Shown here in pieces: positions 33,188-41,465 of a stretch of DNA of 64,000 nt. The stretch comes from Rufibacter latericius. Its GTDB lineage: Bacteria > Bacteroidota > Bacteroidia > Cytophagales > Hymenobacteraceae. Every line of letters starts with the position of its first letter. The stretch's first letter is position 1. Below the pieces are notes generated by a model. That model searched no databases, had not been told where the DNA came from, and saw nothing but the letters and a program-made list of their open reading frames with translations. The translations under genes were made by a program, and so were the position numbers. Location: positions 627,666 to 691,665 of the forward strand of contig NZ_RJJD01000008.1 of the NCBI RefSeq assembly GCF_003721515.1, written 5' to 3'.

Positions 33188-35620
33188 ATGCGCAAAACGC
33201 TACTCTCCTTTCTCTTCACTTTTCTGGCAATTACCCAAATCTGGGCCCAAAACAAACCAGCAGGCATAGCCGGTAAAACCGCGGGCATGCAGAAGTTCAG
33301 CGGTTATTTTCCGTTTTACTGGGACGAAGCCACCGGCCGAATCTTGCTGGAGATAAACAACCTGGACCAGCAGTTTCTGTATGTGAATTCCCTGGCCGCT
33401 GGGCTTGGCTCCAATGACATCGGGCTGGATCGGGGGCAGTTGGGCGGCGAGCATGTGGTGTATTTCCATAAAGTAGGTCCTAAAGTGCTTTTGATTGAGC
33501 CCAACCAAGCCTACCGCGCCTTGAACGGCAATCCCGCCGAGGAGCAGGCCGTGGCTCAGTCTTTCGCGCAGTCGGCGTTGTGGGGGTTTAAGGTGGAAGC
33601 CTCTGAGGGAGACAGGGTGCTGGTAGACGCCACCGAGTTCCTGCTCCGTGATGCCCATGACGTGGTGGGAAGCATCCGCCGAAGCCGCCAGGGCTCGTAC
33701 CGTCTGGATGCCAACCGTTCGGTGATGTACCTACCCCGCACCAAGAACTTTCCGCAGAACTCTGAGTTTGAGGCCACCCTTACCTTTGTGGGCGGCGAAG
33801 ATGCCGGTGGGTTCGTTCGTAGCGTGACTCCATCGGCTCAGGCCATTACGTTGCGGCAACACCATTCTTTTGTGCAACTGCCAGACAAAGGCTTCACCCC
33901 GCGGGCTATGGACCCCAGAAGCGGGTACTTCGGAATTGAGTACATGGATTTCAGCACCCCCGTAGATCAGCCCATCGTCAAGCGCTTTATTGCCCGGCAC
34001 CGACTACAGAAAAAGAACCCGGCAGCAGCCACATCGGAAGCCGTAGAGCCGATTGTTTACTACGTTGACCATGCGGCGCCGGAGCCCATCAGAACTGCTT
34101 TGCTGGAAGGGGCCCGCTGGTGGGCGCAGGCGTTTGAGGCGGCTGGCTACAAAGACGCCTTCAAAGTGGAGATTCTGCCTGTAGAGGCTGATCCCATGGA
34201 CGTGCGCTACAACGTAATCCAATGGGTACACCGCAGCACCCGGGGTTGGTCATATGGAGCCACCGTCACAGATCCCAGAACCGGCGAGATCATCAAAGGG
34301 CACGTAAGCTTGGGATCTCTGCGCGTGCGTCAGGATTTCCTGATTGCCGAGGGGTTGCTGGCGCCCTATGAAGAAGGAAAACCTGCCAACCCTGAGATGA
34401 TGAAGATGGCCCTGTCCCGCTTACGGCAGTTATCGGCACACGAACTGGGGCACACCTTGGGCATCATGCACAACTACGCCGCCAGCGTGAGCAACCGCGC
34501 CTCGGTGATGGACTACCCCCACCCTACCGTGAAACTGACCTCCAACGGAGAAATAGATTTGTCTGATGCCTACTCCGTAGGTATTGGCGATTGGGACAAA
34601 TTGGCTGTAACCTACGGCTACCAGGATTTTCCTAATGGCACCAATGAACCCCAAGCCCTGGACCAATTGCTGCGGGCCGGGCACCAGAAAGGACTACAAT
34701 TCATCTCGGACCGTGATGCCCGGGCACCCGGCGGAGCCCACCCGCAGGCGCACCTCTGGGACAACGGACCAAGCGCCGCCGATGAACTTACCCAGGTTTT
34801 GGCCATCAGAAAGAAAGCACTGGAGCGGTTCGGGGTGAATAACATTAAACCGGGCGTGCCCATGGCCATGCTGGAAGACGTGCTGGTGCCCATTTACAAT
34901 TACCACCGTTACCAGGTTGAGGCTGCCGCCAAAGTTGTGGGCGGCCTGAACTACACCTACGCCTCCCGCGGCGACGGACAAACCGTGACCGAGTTCGTGC
35001 CGGAAGCAGAGCAACAGAAAGCCCTGGATGCCTTACTCGCCACCCTGCAACCCAACATACTGGCCCTGCCAGAAAAGATCATCGCAGCTATTCCGCCCCG
35101 GCCGGCAGGTTGGTCGCCCACGCGGGAGTTGTTTGACAAACGCACCGGCCTCACCTTTGACCCGCTTTCCGCCGCCGAAGCATCGGCTGATTTCACGCTA
35201 TCGTTCCTGTTCCACCCTGAGCGGGCTGCCCGTTTGGTGGAGTTGAAAGCCCGCGGGAGCAAACTGGGTCTGGCCGAAGTACTGGACCAGGTCTTGGAAC
35301 AAACCTGGGGCAGCAAACCAGCCTCGGGGCTTAACGGCCAGGTGCAGTTGCTCACCCAACAACTGGTCCTCACCCATTTGATGGCTCTCTCACAGGATGA
35401 AAATGCCGCTTACCCTGCCCGAGCCACAGCCCTGCTGCACCTGACCCAGTTAGAGAAACAAGCCCAAAAGCTCGCCAAATCTTCTGACGGTGCCGTGAAA
35501 GCCAATGCGCTGCTTGCTTTAGACCGCCTGAAAAAACCCACCGAAGCCAAACCTCAAATGCACAAAGACCTTCCGCCCGGCGCCCCTATCGGTTCATTGG
35601 ACATGATTGGCTGCGAATAG
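33188..35620 (+). CDS. Secreted zinc-dependent metalloprotease, DUF5117/DUF4953 type
   Basis: An 810-residue protein with a signal peptide (residues 1-20, ending WAQ). The N-terminal half carries DUF5117-like sequence; the catalytic domain has the metzincin motif HELGHTLGIMH with zinc ligands His418, His422 and His428 and catalytic Glu419, with the Met-turn likely at NRASVMDYPHP about 20 residues on. A DUF4953-like C-terminal region follows (to about 800). The family is widespread in Bacteroidota outer envelopes; physiological substrates are not known. Monocistronic, with a palindrome and terminator directly after the stop codon. Confidence 0.9.
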   Translation: MRKTLLSFLFTFLAITQIWAQNKPAGIAGKTAGMQKFSGYFPFYWDEATGRILLEINNLDQQFLYVNSLAAGLGSNDIGLDRGQLGGEHVVYFHKVGPKVLLIEPNQAYRALNGNPAEEQAVAQSFAQSALWGFKVEASEGDRVLVDATEFLLRDAHDVVGSIRRSRQGSYRLDANRSVMYLPRTKNFPQNSEFEATLTFVGGEDAGGFVRSVTPSAQAITLRQHHSFVQLPDKGFTPRAMDPRSGYFGIEYMDFSTPVDQPIVKRFIARHRLQKKNPAAATSEAVEPIVYYVDHAAPEPIRTALLEGARWWAQAFEAAGYKDAFKVEILPVEADPMDVRYNVIQWVHRSTRGWSYGATVTDPRTGEIIKGHVSLGSLRVRQDFLIAEGLLAPYEEGKPANPEMMKMALSRLRQLSAHELGHTLGIMHNYAASVSNRASVMDYPHPTVKLTSNGEIDLSDAYSVGIGDWDKLAVTYGYQDFPNGTNEPQALDQLLRAGHQKGLQFISDRDARAPGGAHPQAHLWDNGPSAADELTQVLAIRKKALERFGVNNIKPGVPMAMLEDVLVPIYNYHRYQVEAAAKVVGGLNYTYASRGDGQTVTEFVPEAEQQKALDALLATLQPNILALPEKIIAAIPPRPAGWSPTRELFDKRTGLTFDPLSAAEASADFTLSFLFHPERAARLVELKARGSKLGLAEVLDQVLEQTWGSKPASGLNGQVQLLTQQLVLTHLMALSQDENAAYPARATALLHLTQLEKQAQKLAKSSDGAVKANALLALDRLKKPTEAKPQMHKDLPPGAPIGSLDMIGCE

Positions 35621-35621
35621 C

Positions 35622-35656
35622 GTTTTACCCCCGTTTTCCTGAAAACAGGCCCAAAT
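35622..35656. repeat. 3'-end palindrome, copy 15
   Basis: GTTTTACCCCCGTTTTCCT followed by GAAAACAGGCCCAAAT, starting 2 bases after the metalloprotease stop. The terminator overlaps its last bases. Confidence 0.65.
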
Positions 35657-35681
35657 CCCACCTCCAACCGAGGTGGGATTT
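35653..35681 (+). terminator. Terminator of the DUF5117 metalloprotease
   Basis: An 11-bp stem AAATCCCACCT / AGGTGGGATTT with a 7-nt loop, then TTTTT. Confidence 0.85.
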
Positions 35682-35692
35682 TTTATTTATCA

Positions 35693-35869
35693 TCACGCAT
35701 TCCGTCCCCCTTTGAAGGGGAAGGGGGATGACAAGCCCGTTTGAAGAACCATAAGCTTCGGTTAAGAACAAATGCAACCACAAGAGATTGCCCCCTACAA
35801 AATGATACCCCCTTGATCTGCACGAGAAATCATCCCCCTACTCCCTTCAAAGGGGGACGGAATGCGTGA
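35693..35869. repeat. 177-bp element with 39-40 bp inverted ends
   Basis: Ends 35693-35731 and 35830-35869 are near-exact inverses, starting TCACGCATTCCGTCCCCC. Each end contains CCCCCTTTGAAGGG and GGGGGATGA. The 98-bp centre is non-coding. A third, single copy of the end core is at 9610-9637. Confidence 0.75.
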
Positions 35870-36027
35870 TTTTTCCAAGGTGAAATTCCATTCTGAACAT
35901 CGCTTCAAACCCTTCTTCTTAAGCGGCAAACCGAACAACTGGTATATAGAAAATAACCGATACTATCTGCTTGCAGATGCCGCCAAAATCATTACATTTA
36001 ATAGACTAACCCTTAACCTTTTGCACT

Positions 36028-37659
36028 TTGAAACGACGCGATTTCCTTCAACTATCCGGTTTGGGGCTTGGGGCCCTGATGATGCCGGTTCCGCTATGGG
36101 GCAATGATATTGCCCCCGAAGCGATGCTTACGCCCATGGAGGTCACGCTCCAGAAACAGATTGCCGATGCCGCCCTCAATGCCGCCAAATCTAAAGGCGC
36201 TACCTATACCGATGTCCGGATTGGCCGCTACCTCAACCAGTACCTCATCACGCGGGAAGACAAGGTGCAGAACACCGTCAACACAGAGTCCTTCGGGATT
36301 GGGGTGCGGGTGCTGGTGAACGGCACTTGGGGCTTCTCGGCTGCCGATGAAGTTACGCCTGCCGGGGCCGCCAAAGCCGCCGAGCTGGCGGTTGCCATCG
36401 CCAAGGCGAATTCCAAACTGCAGAGCGAACCCGTAGTGCTGGCTCCGCAGCAGGGCTTTGGTGAGGTAAGTTGGAAAGCCCCTATTGAGCGCAATGCCTT
36501 TGAGGTACCCTTAAAAGAGAAGGTGGATATTCTGCTGGGAGCCAACGCTGCGGCCATGCAGAACGGAGCCAATTACGTGAATTCGGCCTTGTTTCTGGTA
36601 AACGAGCAGAAATACTTCGCCTCATCAGACGGATCTTACATTGACCAGGACGTGCACCGCATCTGGCCGGTGCTCAACGTCACGGCCATTGACCAGAAAA
36701 CGGGCAAGTTTGAGACACGTCAGTCCTTGAGTTCGCCGGCGGGCATGGGCTTTGAGTACTTGAGCGCCCGTCCGGAAGGCAAGTACAAGGGCGTAACCAC
36801 CCGCTACGGCAAGTACTATGACATGGTGGAAGACGCCACGGCTGCCGCCAAACAGGCCAAGGAAAAACTAACGGCCAAGTCGGTGCTGGCGGGTAAATAT
36901 GATCTGGTGCTGGATCCTTCGCACCTGTGGCTTACCATCCATGAAAGCGTGGGCCACCCGCTGGAACTGGACCGGGTGCTGGGTTACGAGGCCAACTTTG
37001 CGGGTACCAGTTTCGCCACGCTGGACAAATGGAAATCCAAAAACTTCAAATACGGCAGTCCGCTGGTGAATCTGTTTGCCGACAAGGTGCAGCCGGGCTC
37101 CCTGGGTGCCGTGGGCTACGACGATGAAGGCGTGAAAACCAAACGCTGGGACCTGGTGAAAGACGGTATTCTGGTGAACTACCAGGCCACCCGCGACCAG
37201 GCGCACATCCTCGGGGAAAAAGAATCACATGGCTGCTGCTACGCCGACAACTGGAGTTCGGTGCAGTTCCAGCGCATGCCTAACGTGTCACTGGCGGCGG
37301 GCAAGCAGAAACAGAGCGTAGATGACATGATTAAGGATGTGGAGAAAGGCATCTACATCATAGGTGACGGTTCTTTTTCCATTGATCAGCAGCGCTACAA
37401 CTTCCAGTTTGGGGGGCAGCTTTTCTACGAGATCAAGGACGGTAAAATCGTGGGTCCGCTCAAAGATGTGGCCTACCAGAGCAACACCCAGGAATTCTGG
37501 AACTCCTGCACGGCTATCTGCGACGAAAGCGATTACCGCTTGGGCGGCTCCTTCTTCGACGGGAAAGGCCAGCCTACGCAAGTGAGCGCCGTTTCGCACG
37601 GTTCCGCCACTACCCGCTTCAACGGCGTGAACGTGATCAATACTGGTAGAAAAATCTAG
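36028..37659 (+). CDS. tldD: TldD-type metallopeptidase with Tat signal
   Basis: A 543-residue member of the TldD/PmbA family, proteins that mature or degrade modified peptides such as microcins and are activated by a TldE partner. The Tat-like signal KRRDFLQLSG with a hydrophobic stretch (about 3-25) implies export. The zinc motif is HESVGH at about 305-310 in LTIHESVGHPLE, which is kept in TldD and lost in TldE. The start must be TTG at 36028: no ATG precedes the signal in frame. A 23-bp perfect inverted copy of the gene's last codons follows the stop. The next gene is its TldE partner. Confidence 0.88.
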   Translation: MKRRDFLQLSGLGLGALMMPVPLWGNDIAPEAMLTPMEVTLQKQIADAALNAAKSKGATYTDVRIGRYLNQYLITREDKVQNTVNTESFGIGVRVLVNGTWGFSAADEVTPAGAAKAAELAVAIAKANSKLQSEPVVLAPQQGFGEVSWKAPIERNAFEVPLKEKVDILLGANAAAMQNGANYVNSALFLVNEQKYFASSDGSYIDQDVHRIWPVLNVTAIDQKTGKFETRQSLSSPAGMGFEYLSARPEGKYKGVTTRYGKYYDMVEDATAAAKQAKEKLTAKSVLAGKYDLVLDPSHLWLTIHESVGHPLELDRVLGYEANFAGTSFATLDKWKSKNFKYGSPLVNLFADKVQPGSLGAVGYDDEGVKTKRWDLVKDGILVNYQATRDQAHILGEKESHGCCYADNWSSVQFQRMPNVSLAAGKQKQSVDDMIKDVEKGIYIIGDGSFSIDQQRYNFQFGGQLFYEIKDGKIVGPLKDVAYQSNTQEFWNSCTAICDESDYRLGGSFFDGKGQPTQVSAVSHGSATTRFNGVNVINTGRKI

Positions 37660-37683
37660 CGATTTTTCTACCAGTATTGATCA
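37634..37683. repeat. Perfect 23-bp inverted copy of the tldD 3' end
   Basis: Arms 37634-37656 and 37661-37683 are exact reverse complements around TAGC, which holds the stop codon (37657-37659). The left arm is coding sequence (last 7-8 codons). Confidence 0.85.
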
Positions 37684-37748
37684 GTCCTGAGTTCTAAGTC
37701 CATAGTCTTGAGTCAAATTTCCCCACTTAGGACTCAGAACTCAGGACT
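37683..37748. repeat. AGTCCTGAGTTCT inverted repeat patch
   Basis: AGTCCTGAGTTCT (37683-37695) is exactly inverted at 37736-37748, and further GACTTAGGACTCAGAAC-like units lie between and after. A low-complexity, repeat-like spacer between tldD and tldE. Confidence 0.6.
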
Positions 37749-37792
37749 CAGAACTAAAAAGTAGTTTCAATCAACTTCAGACGTATCTACCA

Positions 37793-39127
37793 ATGGCAAT
37801 ATATAGCAAAGAACAGGCGCAAGCTGTATTAAGGAAAGTAATGGCCCTGAGCAAGGCAGACGAATGCGAGGCGAACCTAAATGGCAACAAAACCGGGAAT
37901 GTGCGGTATGCCCGAAACTCTGTCTCAACCGCCGGCGAGTCCCACACCACCTCCCTAGTCGTGCAATCCTCCTTCGGGAAGAAAGTGGGCACCGCCACCA
38001 TCAATGAGTTTGACGATGCCTCGTTGGAGAAGGTGGTTCGCCGCTCAGAAGAATTGGCCAAACTGGCCCCGGAGAACCCCGAGTATATGGGCGTGCTGGA
38101 GCCGCAGAAATACATCACCACCACCCCCTACGTGGCCGCCACGGCAGCTATTACCCCAGACCAACGGGCTACCATGGTATCGCAGAGCATATCGGCGGCC
38201 AAAAGCAAAAACCTGACCGCGGCCGGGTATCTGCAAGACAGCGTAGGTTTCCAGTCCATGATGAACAGCAAGGGTCTGTTTGCCTACAACACCGATACTG
38301 GCGTGGACTTTTCGCTTACCGTGCGCACCCCAGACGGCACCGGCTCTGGCTACGTTTCCAGGGGCTACAATGACGTAAACAAACTGAACACGGCCACGGC
38401 GTCGGCTATTGCGGTGAGCAAGGCCACCGGCTCCATGAACGCCAAAGCGCTGGAACCCGGCAAGTACACCGTGATTCTGGAACCGGCGGCCGTAGCCGTA
38501 ATGCTGGAAAACCTTTTCTTCAACATGGATGCCCGCTCCGCCGACGAAGGCCGCAGTTTCCTGAGCAAGCCCGGAGGCGGTAATAAACTGGGCCAGAAAC
38601 TGGTGGACGAGCGCGTGACCATCTACTCAGACCCGGCGCACCCCGAGCTGCCTACCTCGCCCTGGGCGCAGGACGGACAGGCCCTGAACAAAGTCACCTG
38701 GATAGACAAAGGCGTGGTGAAACAGATGCCGGTGTCACGGTACTGGGCTCAGCAGAAAAAAACCACGCCGGTTCCGTTTCCAAACTCGGCCATTATGCAG
38801 GGCGGCACCCAAAGCCTGGAAGACCTGATCAAGGGCACCACCAAAGGCATTCTGGTGACTCGCTTATGGTACATCCGGTCAGTGGACCCACAGACGCTTT
38901 TGCTCACCGGCCTCACCCGCGACGGGACCTTCTACATTGAGAACGGCAAAATCAAGCACGCCGTCAAGAACTTCCGATTCAACGAGAGCCCCATCATCAT
39001 GCTCAATAACTTGGAGGCCCTTGGCAAAACCGAACGGGTGGTGAGCGGCGAGTCCAGCAACAACTACCTGCTTCCGCCGCTCAAAATTAGGGACTTTACC
39101 TTCAGCAGTTTGTCTGATGCGGTGTAA
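37793..39127 (+). CDS. tldE: TldE/PmbA-like protein, TldD partner
   Basis: A 444-residue TldD/PmbA-family protein without the HExxxH zinc motif of its upstream neighbour, as expected for TldE, the partner that completes the active TldD/TldE peptidase. The family N-terminal region (CEANLNGNKTGNVRYARNSV) and the C-terminal barrel (around LTGLTRDGTFYIENGKI and NFRFNESPIIMLNNLEA) are present. No signal peptide, unlike the Tat-type TldD, so how the two meet is unclear. ATG at 37793, 133 bp after tldD on the same strand. A strong terminator and a palindrome follow. Confidence 0.88.
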   Translation: MAIYSKEQAQAVLRKVMALSKADECEANLNGNKTGNVRYARNSVSTAGESHTTSLVVQSSFGKKVGTATINEFDDASLEKVVRRSEELAKLAPENPEYMGVLEPQKYITTTPYVAATAAITPDQRATMVSQSISAAKSKNLTAAGYLQDSVGFQSMMNSKGLFAYNTDTGVDFSLTVRTPDGTGSGYVSRGYNDVNKLNTATASAIAVSKATGSMNAKALEPGKYTVILEPAAVAVMLENLFFNMDARSADEGRSFLSKPGGGNKLGQKLVDERVTIYSDPAHPELPTSPWAQDGQALNKVTWIDKGVVKQMPVSRYWAQQKKTTPVPFPNSAIMQGGTQSLEDLIKGTTKGILVTRLWYIRSVDPQTLLLTGLTRDGTFYIENGKIKHAVKNFRFNESPIIMLNNLEALGKTERVVSGESSNNYLLPPLKIRDFTFSSLSDAV

Positions 39128-39137
39128 AGACCATACC

Positions 39138-39170
39138 AAAAAAGCCCTCTCCCATGGAGAGGGCTTTTTT
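39138..39170 (+). terminator. Terminator of tldE
   Basis: A 15-bp stem AAAAAAGCCCTCTCC / GGAGAGGGCTTTTTT with a CAT loop, 10 bp after the stop. Confidence 0.9.
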
Positions 39171-39171
39171 G

Positions 39172-39206
39172 GTTTTAGGCCTATTTTCAAGAAAACAGGC
39201 TTAAAA
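39172..39206. repeat. 3'-end palindrome, copy 16
   Basis: GTTTTAGGCCTATTTTCAA followed by GAAAACAGGCTTAAAAA. Begins 2 bp after the tldE terminator. Confidence 0.75.
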
Positions 39207-39255
39207 AGTGAATCACCTTCTTCTTTCGCCACCTATCCCGCAGGAAACCGTACCC

Positions 39256-39284
39256 TTGTAAGAGGCTATTTCTTCGTACTTTTG
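39256..39284 (+). promoter_or_regulatory. Promoter of the hscA-type gene
   Basis: TTG at 39256-39258, an 18-bp spacer, and TACTTTTG at 39277-39284, an exact TAnnTTTG. The ATG is 37 bp downstream. Confidence 0.55.
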
Positions 39285-39321
39285 CGGAAGTGCGCCCAAA
39301 GCGCTGCATTAACATTGACTC

Positions 39322-41181
39322 ATGGCTAAAATAGCAATAAATCTTACCACCGCTTCCATCCAGAAGGAAGAGGTGATTGTGGGCATTGACCTGGGAACTA
39401 CCAACAGCTTGGTAGCCTACATGCACCCCGAGGACCATGTTCCCATCGCCATCAATGACCAAGGCTTTGGTACCATTGTCCCTTCTGTGGTGCATTTCCC
39501 TCAGACCGGCGAGGTTGTAGTAGGCGATGCCGCGAAAGACTTCCTGATCACCGATCCTGCCAACACCATTTACTCGGTAAAGCGGCTTTTGGGTAAATCG
39601 TACCAGGACCTGGGCGAGCACAAAGACTTCTTCGGCTACAAGATCATTGACGATAACTCTGAGGGGCTGGTGAAGATTAGGGTGCAGGATAAGTTCTACT
39701 CCCCTATTGAACTGAGTGCCGAAATACTGAAAGAACTCCGCGCCCGTGCTGAGCATGCCTTGAAAACTCCGGTAAACCGCGCTGTCATCACCGTTCCCGC
39801 CTACTTTAACGACTCACAGCGTCAGGCAACCCGCGATGCCGGTAAACTAGCCGGACTAGAAGTGCTGCGGATCGTGAACGAGCCTACAGCGGCTTCTTTG
39901 GCCTATGGCATCGGGTTGGACCAAACCGAGGAACGCACCATTGCCGTGTATGATCTGGGCGGCGGAACCTTTGATATCTCCATCCTGCGCATCCACCAAG
40001 GCATCTTTGAGGTGCTTTCCACGAACGGTGACACTTACTTGGGCGGCGACGACCTGGACCGCGCCATTGTCCAGTATTGGTTTAAACAGAAACCTCAATT
40101 TGCCGAGGCAATAGCCAAAGACACAAACATGGCCCAAGCCGTGCGTTTACAGGCCGAGGAAGCCAAAAAAATGCTCAGCAGCCAGGATTCCTTCTCTACT
40201 CAGTTAAGTGGCATAGAACTCACCTTAGACCGTCCTACGTTTGAGCAGCTTATCACGCCCATCGTAGACCGCACCATGGCATCCTGCCAAATGGCTCTGA
40301 AAGACGCTGGCCTGCAGCCAGAGCAGATTGACACCGTGATCATGGTGGGCGGTTCTACCCGCGTTCCGTTGGTATACCAGACCGTTTCTGATTTCTTCGG
40401 GAAGCCCGCCAACAACTCCCTGAACCCCGATGAAGTAGTAGCTCTGGGTGCCGCTATTCAGGCCGATGTCCTGGCCGGTAACCGTAAAGACATCCTGTTG
40501 CTGGACGTGACGCCGCTCACGCTGGGTATTGAAACCATGGGTGGTCTGATGGACTCCATCATCCCACGCAACTCTAAAATCCCAACTAAGGCCGGTCGGC
40601 AGTACACTACTTCGGTAGACGGACAGGTGAACATGAAGATATCGGTATATCAAGGCGAGCGCGATGTGGTGAAAGAGAACAGGAAACTAGCCGAGTTTGA
40701 CTTGAAAGGAATTCCCGCTATGCCGGCTGGTTTCCCGAAGGTAGATGTAAACTTCATCCTGAACGCTGACGGCATCCTGAAGGTGGAAGCCATTGAACTG
40801 CGCTCCGGCGTTCGGCAGGAAGTAGAAGTGAAACCCCAGTATGGCCTCACCGATGAACAGGTAGAGCAAATGCTGATGGATTCCATTACCCACGCCCGAG
40901 AAGACGTATCCACCCGCATGGTAATTGAAGCCCGCACCACCGCCGAGCAGATGATTTACCAGGTTGAGCGCTTCGTGCAGAAAAACGGCGAGCACCTGAC
41001 GCAAGATGAAATTGGCCTCACTCAGCAGAATGTGCAGAACCTGAAAGACGTGTTGTCTACTGGTGATAAGGACACCATCCTGAAAGCAGTAGATGTTCTG
41101 GAAGAACAAACCAGCCCTTTTGCCGAGCGGGTCATGCAGATCTCCATCAAGAAAGCCATGACCGGCAAAAAGATAGAATAA
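39322..41181 (+). CDS. hscA: Hsp70-family chaperone, HscA-type
   Basis: A 619-residue Hsp70. The ATPase domain (about 16-385) has GIDLGTTNSLVA, AVYDLGGGTFDISIL and VGGSTRVP; the substrate domain (about 390-560) and a helical lid follow. A 15-residue N-terminal extension before GIDLGTTNS, the ETMGGLM linker region and PQYGLTD in place of DnaK-like sequence match HscA, which helps Fe-S cluster transfer from IscU. No hscB, iscU, iscS or fdx lies nearby, so this is an orphan, and a general Hsp70 role cannot be excluded. It has its own promoter, palindrome and terminator. Confidence 0.82.
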   Translation: MAKIAINLTTASIQKEEVIVGIDLGTTNSLVAYMHPEDHVPIAINDQGFGTIVPSVVHFPQTGEVVVGDAAKDFLITDPANTIYSVKRLLGKSYQDLGEHKDFFGYKIIDDNSEGLVKIRVQDKFYSPIELSAEILKELRARAEHALKTPVNRAVITVPAYFNDSQRQATRDAGKLAGLEVLRIVNEPTAASLAYGIGLDQTEERTIAVYDLGGGTFDISILRIHQGIFEVLSTNGDTYLGGDDLDRAIVQYWFKQKPQFAEAIAKDTNMAQAVRLQAEEAKKMLSSQDSFSTQLSGIELTLDRPTFEQLITPIVDRTMASCQMALKDAGLQPEQIDTVIMVGGSTRVPLVYQTVSDFFGKPANNSLNPDEVVALGAAIQADVLAGNRKDILLLDVTPLTLGIETMGGLMDSIIPRNSKIPTKAGRQYTTSVDGQVNMKISVYQGERDVVKENRKLAEFDLKGIPAMPAGFPKVDVNFILNADGILKVEAIELRSGVRQEVEVKPQYGLTDEQVEQMLMDSITHAREDVSTRMVIEARTTAEQMIYQVERFVQKNGEHLTQDEIGLTQQNVQNLKDVLSTGDKDTILKAVDVLEEQTSPFAERVMQISIKKAMTGKKIE

Positions 41182-41182
41182 C

Positions 41183-41217
41183 TTTTTAGGGCTGTTTTAA
41201 AGAAAACAGCTTCAAAC
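41183..41217. repeat. 3'-end palindrome, copy 17
   Basis: TTTTTAGGGCTGTTTTAAA followed by GAAAACAGCTTCAAAC, starting 2 bases after the hscA stop and 8 bp before the terminator. Confidence 0.75.
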
Positions 41218-41225
41218 CATTTGAT

Positions 41226-41258
41226 AAGAGAGCGTCTTACTTAGAAAGGCGCTCTCTT
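41226..41258 (+). terminator. Terminator of hscA
   Basis: A 9-bp stem AAGAGAGCG / CGCTCTCTT with a long loop, followed by TCTTT. Confidence 0.65.
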
Positions 41259-41328
41259 TCTTTATCTGCAAGTGAAGCGTGAATGGTTGATTGATTTGTC
41301 ACAGGTATATGGAAGAAAGGCTTCTCAC

Positions 41329-41365
41329 GTTTTTAGGCATACTTTCCGGAAAACGGCCTCAAAAC
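41329..41365. repeat. 3'-end palindrome, copy 18
   Basis: GTTTTTAGGCATACTTTCCG followed by GAAAACGGCCTCAAAAC, about 100 bp downstream of the ftsB/divIC stop at 41466. Confidence 0.7.
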
Positions 41366-41371
41366 ATCTTT

Positions 41372-41409
41372 TTGTCATCTTGGAAAGATCTTGTGGGCGA
41401 ACTAGAAAG
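41372..41409 (+). repeat. Solo end of the 24852-type element
   Basis: TTGTCATCTTGGAAAGATC plus TTGTGGGCGAACTAGAAAG, 35 of 38 identical to 24852-24889, without the right inverted end. Confidence 0.7.
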
Positions 41410-41449
41410 CAGAACGCGCAGCCTTTGAGAGAGCTGCGCGTTCTGCTTT
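41406..41449 (-). terminator. Terminator of the ftsB/divIC gene
   Basis: A 17-bp stem AAAGCAGAACGCGCAGC / GCTGCGCGTTCTGCTTT with a 10-nt loop, 16 bp after the stop at 41466; T runs on both sides allow bidirectional use with hscA. Confidence 0.85.
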
Positions 41450-41465
41450 TTTGAGTATCTAAACC

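Larger units (their letters stand above)
35621..36027. other. Intergenic region with inverted-repeat element
   Basis: 407 bp upstream of the tldD gene. In order: dispersed palindrome (35622-35656), terminator (35653-35681), an element with 39-40 bp inverted ends (35693-35869), and about 150 bp with no clear promoter. A 246-bp open frame at 35862-36107 overlaps the tldD start, shows no domain and is not called. Confidence 0.65.

Noticed and set aside
35862-36107. 81-codon frame upstream of tldD
   Set aside because: Begins in the inverted-repeat element, overlaps tldD and has no domain.
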